A DNA stretch of 64,000 nucleotides from NCBI GenBank assembly GCA_021234155.1, contig JAJEKV010000127.1, positions 306,001 through 370,000 of the forward strand, written 5' to 3'. Shown piece after piece: positions 53,159 through 64,000 of the stretch. Position numbers and translations under genes: made by a program. The DNA is from Isoetes taiwanensis (taxonomy: Eukaryota; Streptophyta; Lycopodiopsida; Isoetales; Isoetaceae). How positions within the stretch are numbered: the first letter of the stretch is position 1; every line of letters begins with the position of its first letter. The notes beneath the pieces are model-generated. The model saw nothing but the letters and a program-made list of their open reading frames with translations, did no database searches and was not told the origin of the DNA.

Positions 53159-56100
53159 TCACACGGGCAGGGGACTACGCACTGATTGTGCCAAATGACT
53201 GCTCGAGTCTTTCTTCATAGTGGCTAAAACCAACCATGAGCATGGCTCTTCATCCATGTCATTCTGAATGTTCATGGCCGAAGTTTTAATCGCGGTCGAC
53301 TGTCCCATCCAAAGTTCGCCACCACGGAGTGGCGCAATCTTACTATGTCCCCCGGCATGGATAGTGTGGAGGTATGCGGGCCACCGGTGAAAGTAATCTC
53401 GAAGGAACTTCAAGTGTCCCGGTCTCTAGAACCACCTTTGTGCCATCTCGCGGACCCGCTAAAATGCAAACTCTCTAAGCGGTGGTTGGTTGAGGTCCGA
53501 TGCACTCGATGTCATTCAACACTTCCTTGCAACACCACTTTCCCGGTGCTATATCCTTCGATGCGATTTCCTTCAACAGACATACCTTGTGGTAAAGACA
53601 CGTGAAAACAAATCCCGATCCGTTGGTTGTGCTGAATATGATGATGTTAATCGGCCGACAATACCAATCATGAACATCCGATAATCGGAAACAACAAATG
53701 ACTGATCGCCAACCCGGAAGAGAGTTCCACGGAAGAAACAATGCTTAAACAGTCTCACTTCGTTGGACGTCAATTCCAGGTCATAATTGCGGGCAGCCAA
53801 TAGCTCCATTCGCGAGGCATCTCTGGTTTGGCTTCTCCCGCTCAAGATTGGAGTCTCTGCAATAATCTCTCGCCTCTCCTCTGGAACACCTACAGAACCC
53901 AAAAATCGTGCGTCCCTCTCATTTCTGGTGGCAATGTACCCTGCACGTAGGGATGTCACATTATAACAGTTCAGCGAGGACAATTCATGTACAAAAGACC
54001 CAATTCATACAAACAGTAAGGGCAGTGAGCTTATAAATGTATCGCTGCAAGGGGAATCACAAGGTCACTTGCAAGGGGAATCACAAGGTTACTTGTACCT
54101 GACTGCAAGTCCCCTTCAAGTGATGACCGCAGCAAATTCTCCCACCTTTGTGGGTGTAGATCACCATTCCTGTCTTGGATTCGAGCACACATAATCTCCG
54201 AGAAAAAAAGTTTGTTCGCAAATTTTGCAAAAGTGAGCTCCATGTGCACGGGGTTGGTGCATATCTTGTTAACCTTCGAGAAGCGCCTCTCCATCCTGCT
54301 TAGTAAGTGGCGGAAGTTTACTAAGCAAACCCTAAATGTAAAGTAATTCAAGGCTGTTGTATACCTGTAACACCATGTCCCATCCAGCCCACCGTAGTTG
54401 CGAATGTCCTCAATCATGTGCCTCGACCCGAACATATGATGGATGATTTTGCTATTCTCTCCGAAGAAGGCTTCGCTCATGATCCGCCAGGAGACTTGCA
54501 GGTTAGCAAGACTTTCAAGGGCTACTTGGGACCAGCCACCATTCCTTGACTGGTCGTAAATGAGACGACAACAATCAGCCAGCAGTTGATGAAAGAGCAT
54601 TCTTTCCTCCGAGATCAGACCACAGAAAACATATTCAGCATAAAACTGAGCAAAAGCTTGATGTTCGTCTGCTTTCCAATACCCCCTGCGCGTAAAAGGA
54701 TCGCCTGGAAATCTTCTATTGCGTAAATACGGAGTTCGGTTATGTTTAACCTCGACTAATCGCCTCTCAACTTCCTTGCGTCTTGAAGTGTCACCGTCTC
54801 TCACCTCTAGCAACTTGAAGGTGTCCTCGTTGGTGTCTTTGGCCACACCTGCATGAAGGAACAGTCCCAATTCAATTATACGGGGTCAGGGCCAGTGCCA
54901 CAACTCTTGCTACACAAAATAATCAAAATGTTAAACTAGACCACATTCAATACTAAGACATTCCAGGGTTTGAACGGGGTTAGCGTGTTACCAAGGGCAA
55001 CTGTGTGCATCGTATCAATGGGGTGATGCGCGGTAAGATCGTGACCTTGCGAATGATGAAGTCGTATGAGTGTGGACTTCCCCTTCACGCCATGCTCCCT
55101 GAATGTTGCTTTGCTGCTTTTGTACCTGTCAATGGACTCAAGAATGAACTCCATTGTCTTTGGCTCATCTCGGAATCTTGACTTCTTGTGCAGCTCCTTG
55201 AAAATGCCACCATCCGTACGAACATGGCAGTAACGGCATGGGTTTAGGCCACCTGCAAATGATATCAAGTGTAAGCAATGGCGCACGGGCTTAGGCTAGC
55301 TGCACTTGAGGAAGTCACTGGTAAGCAACAGTCGACAAGTCAACGGCTTCAATAGAGTAAGCAAGGACCTTGCGAAGTTTTGGCGATTGCGCAATGAGCA
55401 ATGTGGTCTCCCATGAAACCAAAGAAAGAAGTCCCCGTGGATGAAATGCCTATTAAATTTCAAACCTTCAAGTCCGGGATGTCAATAGCATAGTCAATTC
55501 CACACCGGGCGTAACAACCGGTCAATCATTCTCACGATGATGTCCTCGAACTCGTCAAACACATCTGCCCCCCCCTCGACTAGCTCGCTTCGGGATGTAC
55601 ATGAGCGGGAGAACAAAAACCTCTGACTCGGGCAGCATCGGATCTCCATTTAGGACGACTAGAGAGTACGCTTCAACCGAATGCACTTTTGTTGACGCAG
55701 CTTGGAAGCCATCCCTGTGCAACATCGCTGCCCAATGGCGCGGGTCACCTGCAATGTATCTGGGCTCATATCTGAATTCATTGGAGCAATTTGCACATTC
55801 AACTGCAAAGCCGGTCCCATGCTCCTTCTTGCCCAAGACCGCGGGGGTGAACATCGGGCCAACATCTATGCCCAGTCTCACACTTGGGGCACATTGCTGG
55901 AAGCTCTAACAATGCTTTTGGATTCCATAGATCTTGTCGCTGCCTCCAAATTTTTCCGTGACAAAAATGTTTCATGAACTGCCAAAACAATGCAACTTAA
56001 TCAACTATAACTTCTCCAAATGCACCTGTCATGGTGCTTCCACATAAATGTCGTACCTCTGGTGCAGAGTCAACTGATTTGCCAAGCCAGTCATCCCGCA

Positions 56101-57313
56101 ACCTCCAGCTGTGAAGTGAATTCCAACAAATCGAGGGCACGGAGCACATCTGTCTAACACGGTTCGCCAAAGGAATCACAGCAAATTGTACACTCTCCTT
56201 CCGTGTGCTGCTGCAGGTTGGGCAGACCTGGCAATTGGAGCGAGTAACAATGCTCTCATCATCAACTACAGCGCTGAATACATGGTTCTTCGATCCTTGA
56301 AAGCCCGCTTTGTGGTAGCAAATTGCATAACGCTGAATTGGTGTGAGGCCCAGGTGCTTTAGAAGACGCTTCATGCTCCTCGAACTAGAAGGGACTTTAT
56401 GGCCATTGATAAAGCCGTCCCAGTTGCCCTTCTGGGAGATCAGGGAAGCTAGACTAGATTGTTTCGCATCGCAGAATAGAACTCTAAGAATGTCGTCTCT
56501 CAAACTTTCTGATCCTGAGTGCATCTCGAGGACATTCTCTAGCTTCATTATAGCCAGGAGAATATGGTCATCTACGGTTGCATCTGTAGTATGACTGGTT
56601 TCGAAAAGCCCAGGCGCATCATCATCCCCCTCCTCGTCTCCATCGCTGTCCAACTGATCTTCCACAGCAGCAAAAACAACGAGATGGCGATCACCTTCGA
56701 CAGCCGGCTCTTCTGGAGCAACAAAAGCCCTCGGCTCACAAATAATATCTGTGTCGCAGCCACTCCCCTGCTCTGTTTCCTCAGCGGCCACCTGGCTGCA
56801 ACCAACATGTCCCTCTTCTGTGCGAGGCATTGCCACATCGCAGTCCTCAATCATGTTCACTTCAGCCCCAACATCGAAGCCAAGATTTGCATTACTTATG
56901 CGCAAATGCCGCAGATAATCTGCACGCCTAAAAGACAAGCCATGGGGATTGGCAAGAATACACCTTTGGCATTGGCAAATGCAATCCCTCACAGCAGTCT
57001 TGGATTTGCGAAGGCTTGCCCTGAATGATGCCCATTTGGACTCTCTATCGTGATCCCACCATGTTGAGTACGGAATCAAGACACCAGCTGGATTCTTGGC
57101 TTCACACTTCTGGCAGAAGCAGAGCTTCAACTGCCTCTTGCTTGTGGATTGTGGCTTCTTCAAACCTAAACCTCTGTTACTCTTCATTATCATCCGGTAG
57201 CTAGGAGAGATCAGCTTCAACGCCTCACTCGCGGACACTTCTAGCTTGCTGAATTGCAGTTCACTGCACAAGATTGACAAGTGCAAGGTCTTCAATACAA
57301 GTAAAAAATGCAT
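53159..57313 (-). CDS. Tnp2-like transposase of the CACTA-like element (multi-exon, at least one frame change)
   Basis: ATG at 57,313. Exon 1 (57,313-56,057; donor GTACGA) carries a Cys-rich start (LCFCQKCEAKN; CICQCQRC), an acidic linker, and RNCQVCPTCSSTRKESVQFA with the typical IPL..R. Exon 2 (from 55,981 after TTTTGGCAG) has CHGKIW and LPAMCPKC. After a one-base shift near 55,880 come VECANCSNEF and MLHRDGFQ with HSVEAYSLVVLN. Exon 55,252-54,992 has GGLNPCRYCHVR, HGVKGKSTLIRL and HPIDTMHTVALG; its acceptor and donor are consensus. Exon 54,848 onward has GYWKADEHQAFAQFYAEYVF and HHMFGSRHMIEDIRNYGGLD. The last parts are 53,573-53,983 and perhaps 53,159-53,413. This order is diagnostic for the Tnp2/CMC transposase family, which cuts at the terminal repeats. 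Confidence 0.8.
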
Positions 57314-58441
57314 CGTGCTTTAAACAACTTGCCTACATTACCAAGTCGACAGTATGCTCCTTGGAGATGACGTGCGTGAGATAGGAAGAGAAACAATCAG
57401 TACATGTATTTCTTACTAGAATTTAAGCCGAATCATGTATTGGTTTCAATGGCCAGTTTTAACAAGTAAAAACAACCAAAGTTGTAAACTATGTAATTAC
57501 AGGAAAATACAAGAGGTTGCAATACAAGAGGTTGAAGGAGCGAACCAGCAAAGGAAGTAGTCCCTTTTTATCCCTGATGGACGAACCCCTGTGGCATATC
57601 TATAATTCTTTACTTCCTATCAAGTTCTAAAGGGCATAACTTCACTTAGGGTCCTCCTTCCAAGATTCATGCATTCGAGCACAAGATTAAAAAGCAATCC
57701 GCTTTGTCATAAGCACCAAACATTCATGCGGATGTGGAGGTTCTCTTAGGAGTCTTAACAATTGTTTGCTTGTTGCATAAGTTGTCTAAGATATTATGAT
57801 TCTTCATACAGTCATGTCTTTGATACAAAGTTTTCTATGGACATTATAACCTGTAAAAAAGGAAGAAAGCACTTACAGCAGAACTCCAGCAAGTTTGCCA
57901 TTTAAACAAGAATAAAGGCCCTTAAGAGATAATCTTTCCACCCAATTCAGCTGCCTGCAAAAACCTACCCTGTCAATTCTATTGCATTCATACTCCTTAG
58001 GAAGCTTAGTCAACGATTTAAAGGATTCCTATGCAGAAGTATGACAAAGATATTCTGATGCAATCGTTTGGAATTGGGGAGCTGCCAAACTATAACGTCT
58101 AGCCACTAGTTTAGAGGATTACCATGCAGAGGAGCTCCTCCTCTCTGATACCTTCGTGGACTCGGAAGCAAGGTTTTCACGAGCAAGGTTTTCACGAGCA
58201 AGGGGTTTAGGTTTAAGGTGTTAGCTGTGGTATTTTGCTTGATGGCTCCAACAATTACATCTCTATTTCTTAGTGCAAATTGTCTTAAGTGCAATAAGGT
58301 GGCCGAAATGTGGAAAGGGGGAGGTGTTACATAAGGTTTCCGAAGGTTTATAGCATGTATTCGTATTTCACACCGTATTTTGCTGACGGTGGCGTCCAGG
58401 GTTTGGATATGCAGTGGGTTTTTTTTTTGTTGTTTTCACAG
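57314..58441. other. Upstream region of the transposase gene; no gene
   Basis: AT-rich presumed promoter DNA between the transposase start and the right subterminal region. A short tandem GCAAGGTTTTCACGA (two copies plus) lies near 58,168-58,205. Confidence 0.4.
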
Positions 58442-58570
58442 GGTCGGAACGCTAGCAAGGAGACCGTGGAGTTGGAGTCGGAGCCGAAGAACCGGGCGGA
58501 TTCGGCGACCACGTTGGAGGCGAGGAGGAAGAATCGGCATGGGCGGCCTCCTTTGGGCTTCTGTTCGAGG
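58442..58570 (+). CDS. Isolated plus-strand exon, basic, AT-hook-like
   Basis: GC-rich 129-base segment bounded by GTTTTCACAG on the left and GAG/GTAAGTGAG on the right, both excellent splice sites. It encodes a charged peptide with RRKNRHGRPPLGF, in which GRP flanked by basic residues recalls an AT-hook core. It runs opposite to the transposase and differs in composition from its AT-rich surroundings, so it may be a captured host exon or a first exon of an opposing transcript. No family assignment. Confidence 0.4.
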
Positions 58571-58869
58571 TAAGTGAGAGCATAGTGCTAGGATTCTGTC
58601 TCTGAAGAAATACATCTCACAATTCTTAATGGTTTGTTATGCAAAAATGTAGGCGTGGTTTAATGGTCTTTCTCTAACAATATCCAAAATGTTAGGATAT
58701 TGTTAGGATTTTGCGTGGTCCTATGACATTAATGCTTAGGGATTTGTTGCAGCGGTCCTGCACCCCCTCAAGGAATACAAATCAAATTCTTGATGGTTTT
58801 GTTATGCAAAAATAGGCGTTAAGTAATTGAAGTAGTTGAAGTAACTTGTCTTACATGGAATACTAGTAT

Positions 58870-59400
58870 AAGGACATGTGATCGTGCACGTGCATCACAT
58901 GTAGCAAATCAAGTACACTGTCCTACCACTATAAAGACCCGTGATATGGAAGGATACGACATGTAGACAATCAAGTATTCTTTCCTACTTCTATAAAGAC
59001 ATGTGACAATAGAAGTATTACACATGTCGTAATTCATGTATTCTTTCCTACAATGCCTTAGCAAATAAAGTACTATGTCCTACTACTATAAAGACATGTG
59101 ACATGGAAGCATACGACATGTACAGAATCAAGTATTCTTTCCTACTTCTATAAAGACATGTGACAATAGAAGTATTACACATGTTGTAATTCGTGTATTC
59201 TTTCCTACAATGCTTTAGTAAATAAAGTACTCTGTCCTACTACTATAAAGACATGTGAATGGAAGCATAGGACATGTAGAGAATCAAATATTCTTTCCTA
59301 CATCTATAAAGACATGTGACAACAGAATTATTAGACATGTAGAAATTCAAGTATTCTTTCCTACGGTGGATTGTATTATAAAATGACGTGTCAAAATAGA
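58870..59400. repeat. Right subterminal repeat region
   Basis: Three ~157-base tandem units, each with GTCCTACTACTATAAAGAC (near 58,920, 59,078 and 59,234), TATTCTTTCCTAC and several ACATGT palindromes. I count roughly fifteen ACATGT words between 58,870 and 59,520. Regular subterminal repeats next to the inverted terminus are a hallmark of CACTA elements. Confidence 0.75.
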
Positions 59401-59540
59401 GGAAACTACAAAACAACAGTGGATGTTTTAGTCCACTGAAAAAAGAACATCATTATTGAACAAAACCATACCTCCACAAATCCACATGTAGGATTCTTTG
59501 AAAACAGGACATGTAGACCTACCAAAACTGATGTTTTCCA

Positions 59541-59568
59541 CAGTGGACCAAAAACCGGGGTGAGTGTG
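59541..59568 (-). repeat. Right terminal inverted repeat
   Basis: Plus strand CAGTGGACCAAAAACCGGGG followed by TGAGTGTG; the reverse complement matches the left terminus at 26 of 28 positions. (TATC)n resumes immediately after. Confidence 0.9.
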
Positions 59569-60394
59569 TATCTATCTATCCTTATGTTGTAAACCTACCT
59601 ATCATTGGAGGTTATAATCCAACATTATCCTACATCCTGGATATGTTACTCATTACATTTCTCTGTCATGATGTCATACTGCTGTTCTGGCATTCCAAAT
59701 GACTTGACATCCGCATTTAAGCCATAGTCATGGCCTAAGAGCGGGTGAGCCTTCGTATAAATCGTGAATTACCTAGAGTCATCAAGGTGCTTGCCTTGTA
59801 CTTTGTGAGCCTTTCTACAATTATCTATGTTGAGACAACACGGACTTGTATCCATGTTCGAGTCCTATATATATATATCCTAACTTATACCTCCATGTAA
59901 CCCATGGCGTCACCTCTGCCTGATCCAGGTATGGATCATATGGGAAAGCTCATCTTAGGTGTCTATGCAAGACACGTTCGGACATTTAGCAGGTAACTGC
60001 TATTCGCTACTTATCCTGGAATTGTACTATTGTACTACTCAACCCCACTACCTTAAGCTTTATTCTATTGGCCGTTGACATTTACTTCAAGTGCCAACTA
60101 CCACCGCATACCCTAGCATGCAACGGATTGACGGTCCTTTGCACATTTCAAACGTATCTCCAGATCCTTCATCAGTAACTTTAGGATACCCTCGTCTTTC
60201 TCTCATTGCGTCGCCACCTAAATTACCTCCCTAAGATGTTTATCGTATGTGTACATGGTATGTACATAATAAACATATATCCTCATCCCACACTGCTAGA
60301 GATCTGCTCTAACTTAGCTGAAATGTAACCTTTGTAGTTCTTATGATGTGGCTGTACCACCTACTTCCCAAATGGGCAGGGGCCAACTCTACGT
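59569..60394. other. No supported gene
   Basis: Non-coding sequence resuming the pre-insertion DNA after the DNA transposon; probably decayed LTR-element interior. Confidence 0.4.
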
Positions 60395-60735
60395 TGGACT
60401 TGTACATGCTGATGTATTCACATGTGCAGGCCAGTAAGCAGTACGTGACTTGCCCATGTATGGATCTGCATAGCAGAGTTTAAGCACCAAGGTGCATTTA
60501 ACATACTTATCATAAGAAGGTTTAAGGATACTTCCTTCTATTGCAGTTTTCGATTAACCGTCATTTGTTTAACTAACCCCAATGCTGAGGACAGCATTAT
60601 TTTCTAAGAGGGGGTGAATGTGACGTTCCATGTATTTATATGGTATATGTATAAATAAGCTGACACGTCACCCAATAAAGGTACGCCACCATGGAGTATC
60701 TTAACCTAAGGGGTTGACCTAAAAGGGATGAATTT
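60395..60735 (+). mobile_element. 3' internal end and 3' LTR start of another Gypsy copy
   Basis: The segment parallels 25,740-26,240 of the intact element. It has GTGCAGGCCAGTAAGCAGTA, the stem AATGCTGAGGACAGCATT, a polypurine tract AAGAGGGGGTGAA (60,606-60,618), then LTR start TGTGACGTTCCATGTATTTA through GTACGCCACCATGG and CCTAAAAGGGAT. Similarity ends at about 60,735, so the LTR is truncated after some 115 bases. It shows the same family has inserted here more than once. Confidence 0.85.
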
Positions 60736-63700
60736 AAACTTATGGTACTTTAACCCCGTACATAAACTATAATTTTCCCATGGGATTATGCCATAGTTCC
60801 AAAGGTTTCTACCACAGTCCAAGGCCTTTTCTAAAGGTTCCTTCAGTTAATTTGCGTTTCGCCATGTTTTGTCACACCTAACCTAGTTATCTTAAGTTAG
60901 CATGTCAACCTCAACTTTTGATCCCTTTGAATGTTGTCGTCTTTGGCTCCCTCATAATGAAGCGGAGGCACTAAAACCCCCTGGTCTTCTAATAGGAAAA
61001 TCCAATGTTTCAATCTTCGTTAGTAACCGCCATATGATTATCCAATTCCTTACCCTCTTAAGAGTTTCGAAGTCATAATCTCTAACGGGTCTATGCCGCA
61101 AGGAAACGGATCCTCCAGCTTCTACTTCAGTACCTACAATTGATTCCCACGAGTAGGGTAACTCTTAGGATATATGGACTATTGGTCTATATATAATCTC
61201 ACCCCTTGTAATCTATAGACCTCGTCTTGATTTTTATCGGGACTTGGAATTGCTATGTATTGCCTCTTCTCGGTTATCCCTAAAGATATAATCGCCAAAG
61301 TCGGCGTACTCCTTCTTTTTTTTCTATCAGGGGGACGCCAGATCTGATACCTCCTTTTATTCCCAAAACCGAATGGATGCTCTCAGCTTGTAACGCTGAA
61401 ATAATTCATTGGTATTTACAACCTTTCAGTAATTAAGCTCTCCTTATCGGTTATTTCGACACCCTTCCAACCATCCTCGGGGTGTTTTTGAATGTAACAT
61501 CACCGTATATGCTAGACTTACCCTAGCTATTTTCATTGATTTAAGCTCTTCTCATCTCCCTTAGTACGACGTATCTGAGATAGTCAACTCTAACCATTCG
61601 GATAACTTGAATGCTTATCTCTGGTAAAGCATACCTAACCCAATATCTTCGTATATAAGCATATCATTATGCTCATTCTTTAAACCTTGTCAAGTAATAT
61701 TTCCCTCGCCTTGTACGAATATTCTACTATCTTTTAATATGATATACATCTGAATATCACAATTGACATCCTCAATATGATCACCACTATAGTATTTGAT
61801 ACTACTAAATCCTTCCTACATCCAGGACCACTACGTTGTTATTATGAGATATAGTAACATGTGTGCACCAACCCTAACTCTTGACTCATATATGATTCGT
61901 TGACGTAGCCCTAGATGCTTCTCCTATATATGCTGTGGATTTCACACCACACCTTCTAGACTCTCTATCCTTAGGCTGCCTTGGTCCTCACGCTCTAGTC
62001 ATAAATTCCATAGGGGCACATGCCACCCTAAGTTCCTAGTGGCCATACTTGATGTCTACTATAGGAATTCTTATCTTCATTACCTCCGTATTCATATATA
62101 TGAACTAAAAGTTCCAGTATATACCCTATCTTTTTTTCTAGCTATGTTCCTAGTAAATGGTCCTAATACACATCTACCAACGCGGAACTACTCCTCGGGA
62201 TGCACACACGATACCAAATCCAGAGCACATCCTCCTTGGCGAGATGTTCATTGGATGCCTCCCTTCTTCATATTCCAGGCTTTGGTCTCTTCAAAGTGTC
62301 CCTCCAAACTCTCTATATTTGAAACATTGTTTACAACAACTTTCAAGCACCTCTTGTCTCCCACTTGTCGTGTGGGTACATTACTTGCCTTCCTAATGTA
62401 TCATTAGTTCAACGTCAACTTTCCTTCATAGAATAAGCTTCGCTGAGCTCCAACATACTTTGTAGCTTTGGACGGTTGCACCCTTTGCTAGCAATTCTCG
62501 TCTTCCATTCCAGCAGTCTTTACTGAGAATGCTTATTCCTCGCCTTCGCCGTCGGTTCGACCTCTCTCTCTCTTCACCACCGTGGGAAAACTACGCCCCA
62601 CACTATTGTCGATCTCTTATCAGGTGTCTACATACCCCTACCGACATAGGATCTGGCCATTTCTTTAATTTTCACCCTGCATAAGGATCATGCATTTGAC
62701 CAACGTTATTAAGTGTATTCACGTGCCTACGTGGTCTTCTTAGTCGTCTATAATCTTGCGTCTTTGTTTCACACCTCAGGAACATCAATCTCTTTACCAA
62801 ACACAATATATGTGTAATTTTATAATCCATAATTTATGGATCAACATCCTCATACACATTATTCTCTACCGTTCCACGAATCAAACCTACACTTTTAAAG
62901 TGTTTTCCCTCTCAGGAGCTGGGTACTTATAATCCAGTTTCCACCTTGGCATAGTACCTCCTTAACATGGTCTATAGTAGATAATCATAAACCACTTCTC
63001 CACCAGATATATCGTGCTATATCCAGTCTCCTTCTACATTGAATAGCAACCTAGATGCCGCATCATACATCAATCCTCGTAATTTTTAGGTCCAGCATTT
63101 CACTTAGATACCAAACATCGTCATACCAATTTTCTCGAGTATCCATCCAAATTAGGGATATCTTAACACTCCTTATTCCCAACATTCAGCACTTCTACTT
63201 CAAGTAGGAGCCCGGGACCTCCTCAGTTATCATCATCTAACAGGCTCAGGGCAGACCACGCATGGTTTCGATGCTTCCGCCGTGAACACCATAGTCGAAT
63301 CGGCCTTACGTGATACTGGGACGATTGCATAGCCATAGCATCTTGGGATAGCGGCCGGGCGGTACCAATTACGTTGAATGTATACGTCAGCTGCACCTGT
63401 ACCTGTATGTGTGATAAATTTATGAAAATAACAATAAAATAAATAAGTAATTCAAATATAAGAATATCGGGACGTCTGGTAAATGTACAAACATAACCAA
63501 TGAATTAATATGTGTCCTCATGTGACTGCAATCTATGCTAAAGATAGTGTGATTGTGGAAACATTAAAGATAATCAGCAAGTTATTAAACACATAATCAA
63601 ATATAATAGAAGGGGATAAGTATGTATGTCTTACACAAACTCCTAAGGGAATAACGAGACTTAGATAACGTTAACGTATATAGGTCAAAATGGAATATAC

Positions 63701-64000
63701 GGTACAATATATAATTCTATTAAAGGGTAACTATAAATGTCAGAGGCATCTAAACACTCACAATAGCAATATATGAGTTGTTAAAATTGTACCAAAATAG
63801 GAAAACGAAATTGTAAAGTGAAGGGAGAATATAATACATATACACACAAAAGTTAATATGATTAGAATGACTTTCTATTAATCAGTGCGAGGTTAATAAC
63901 TCTGTATTATAATATAACAACAAATGGAAGTTCTTTATATCTATACCTGTCTTTAATATATAATCAGTTACCTGTATCTATAGAAAGAATGCTTTCTAAC
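60736..64000. other. No supported gene
   Basis: Balanced to AT-rich sequence with stops in all frames. The frame at 62,039-62,407 has no motif or splice support. From about 63,420 to the end the sequence is strongly A-rich with many ATATAA words. I see no RNA gene or transposon ends. Confidence 0.5.

Larger units (their letters stand above)
39854..59568 (-). mobile_element. 19.7-kb CACTA-like (CMC) DNA transposon
   Basis: Left terminus CACACTGACCCCGATTTTTG and right terminus (inverted) CACACTCACCCCGGTTTTTG match at 26 of 28 positions through GGTCCACTG. The insertion splits a (TATC)n microsatellite; TAT on both sides is compatible with the 2-3-bp duplication of this superfamily but is not independent proof. 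Inside: subterminal repeats rich in ACATGT at both ends, a Tnp2-like transposase (53.2-57.3 kb) and a second gene (41-46 kb), both transcribed leftward, and a large satellite block between them. The termini begin CACAC rather than the classical CACTA. Confidence 0.85.

Noticed and set aside
53159-57313. KDZ (Kyakuja-Dileera-Zisupton) transposase
   Set aside because: The HGVKGKS ... DTMHTVALG and WKADE motifs and the terminal repeats fit the Tnp2/CMC family better.
35697-60735. Pairing the LTR at 35,697 with the LTR start at 60,619 as one element
   Set aside because: The 60,619 LTR matches the 26,082 family closely, whereas the 5' third of the 35,697 LTR is diverged; they are from different insertions.

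Overview
This window reads as a transposon-crowded stretch of a large plant nuclear genome. The evidence for a plant is: small exons with GT/AG borders and pyrimidine-rich acceptors, an ARID exon of the plant ARID-HMG type, a Ty3/Gypsy chromovirus with a TGGTATCAGAGC (tRNA-Met type) primer site, CACTA-like and MITE elements, and tRNA-derived SINE heads. The exact lineage cannot be fixed from sequence alone. The repeat content and divergence would suit a seed-free plant such as a fern or lycophyte, but that is a weak inference.

Layout. 0-2.3 kb: plus-strand exons of an ARID-type DNA-binding protein. 2.3-3.2 kb: a tandem duplication with a foldback/MITE cluster in one copy only. 3.4-7.6 kb: remnant of a minus-strand LTR element with four hairpin repeats in its leader. 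7.6-9.0 kb: broken unknown minus-strand gene. 10-11 kb: a 180-bp direct repeat and a hairpin. 12.4-30.9 kb: a decayed minus-strand gene (N-terminal domain, coiled coil, RING-like finger, acidic repeats, Ulp1-type protease domain) split by a 13.1-kb Gypsy element at 14,621-27,734. 34.5-35.6 kb: LINE fragment. 35.7-38.4 kb: LTR plus leader of another related Gypsy element. 39,854-59,568: a 19.7-kb CACTA-like (CMC) DNA transposon with 28-bp terminal inverted repeats, ACATGT-rich subterminal repeats, a Tnp2-like transposase, a second degenerate gene and a large satellite block. 60.4-60.7 kb: 3' end of a further Gypsy copy. 60.7-64 kb: no recognisable gene.

The most striking content is the complete Gypsy element. 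Besides gag, protease, reverse transcriptase, RNase H, integrase and a chromodomain, it carries three extra reading frames between the primer-binding site and gag. The first has a coiled coil, and in the adjacent overlapping frame it runs into an almost canonical histone H3 core with a rewritten N-terminal tail. Each extra frame and gag is preceded by a splice-acceptor-like tract, and a strong AG/GTGAGT donor sits in the leader. This suggests expression from one transcript by alternative splicing. The element looks young: about a dozen LTR differences, all transitions, and a perfect 5-bp target duplication. It is nevertheless broken in pol by a SINE insertion and small frame changes.
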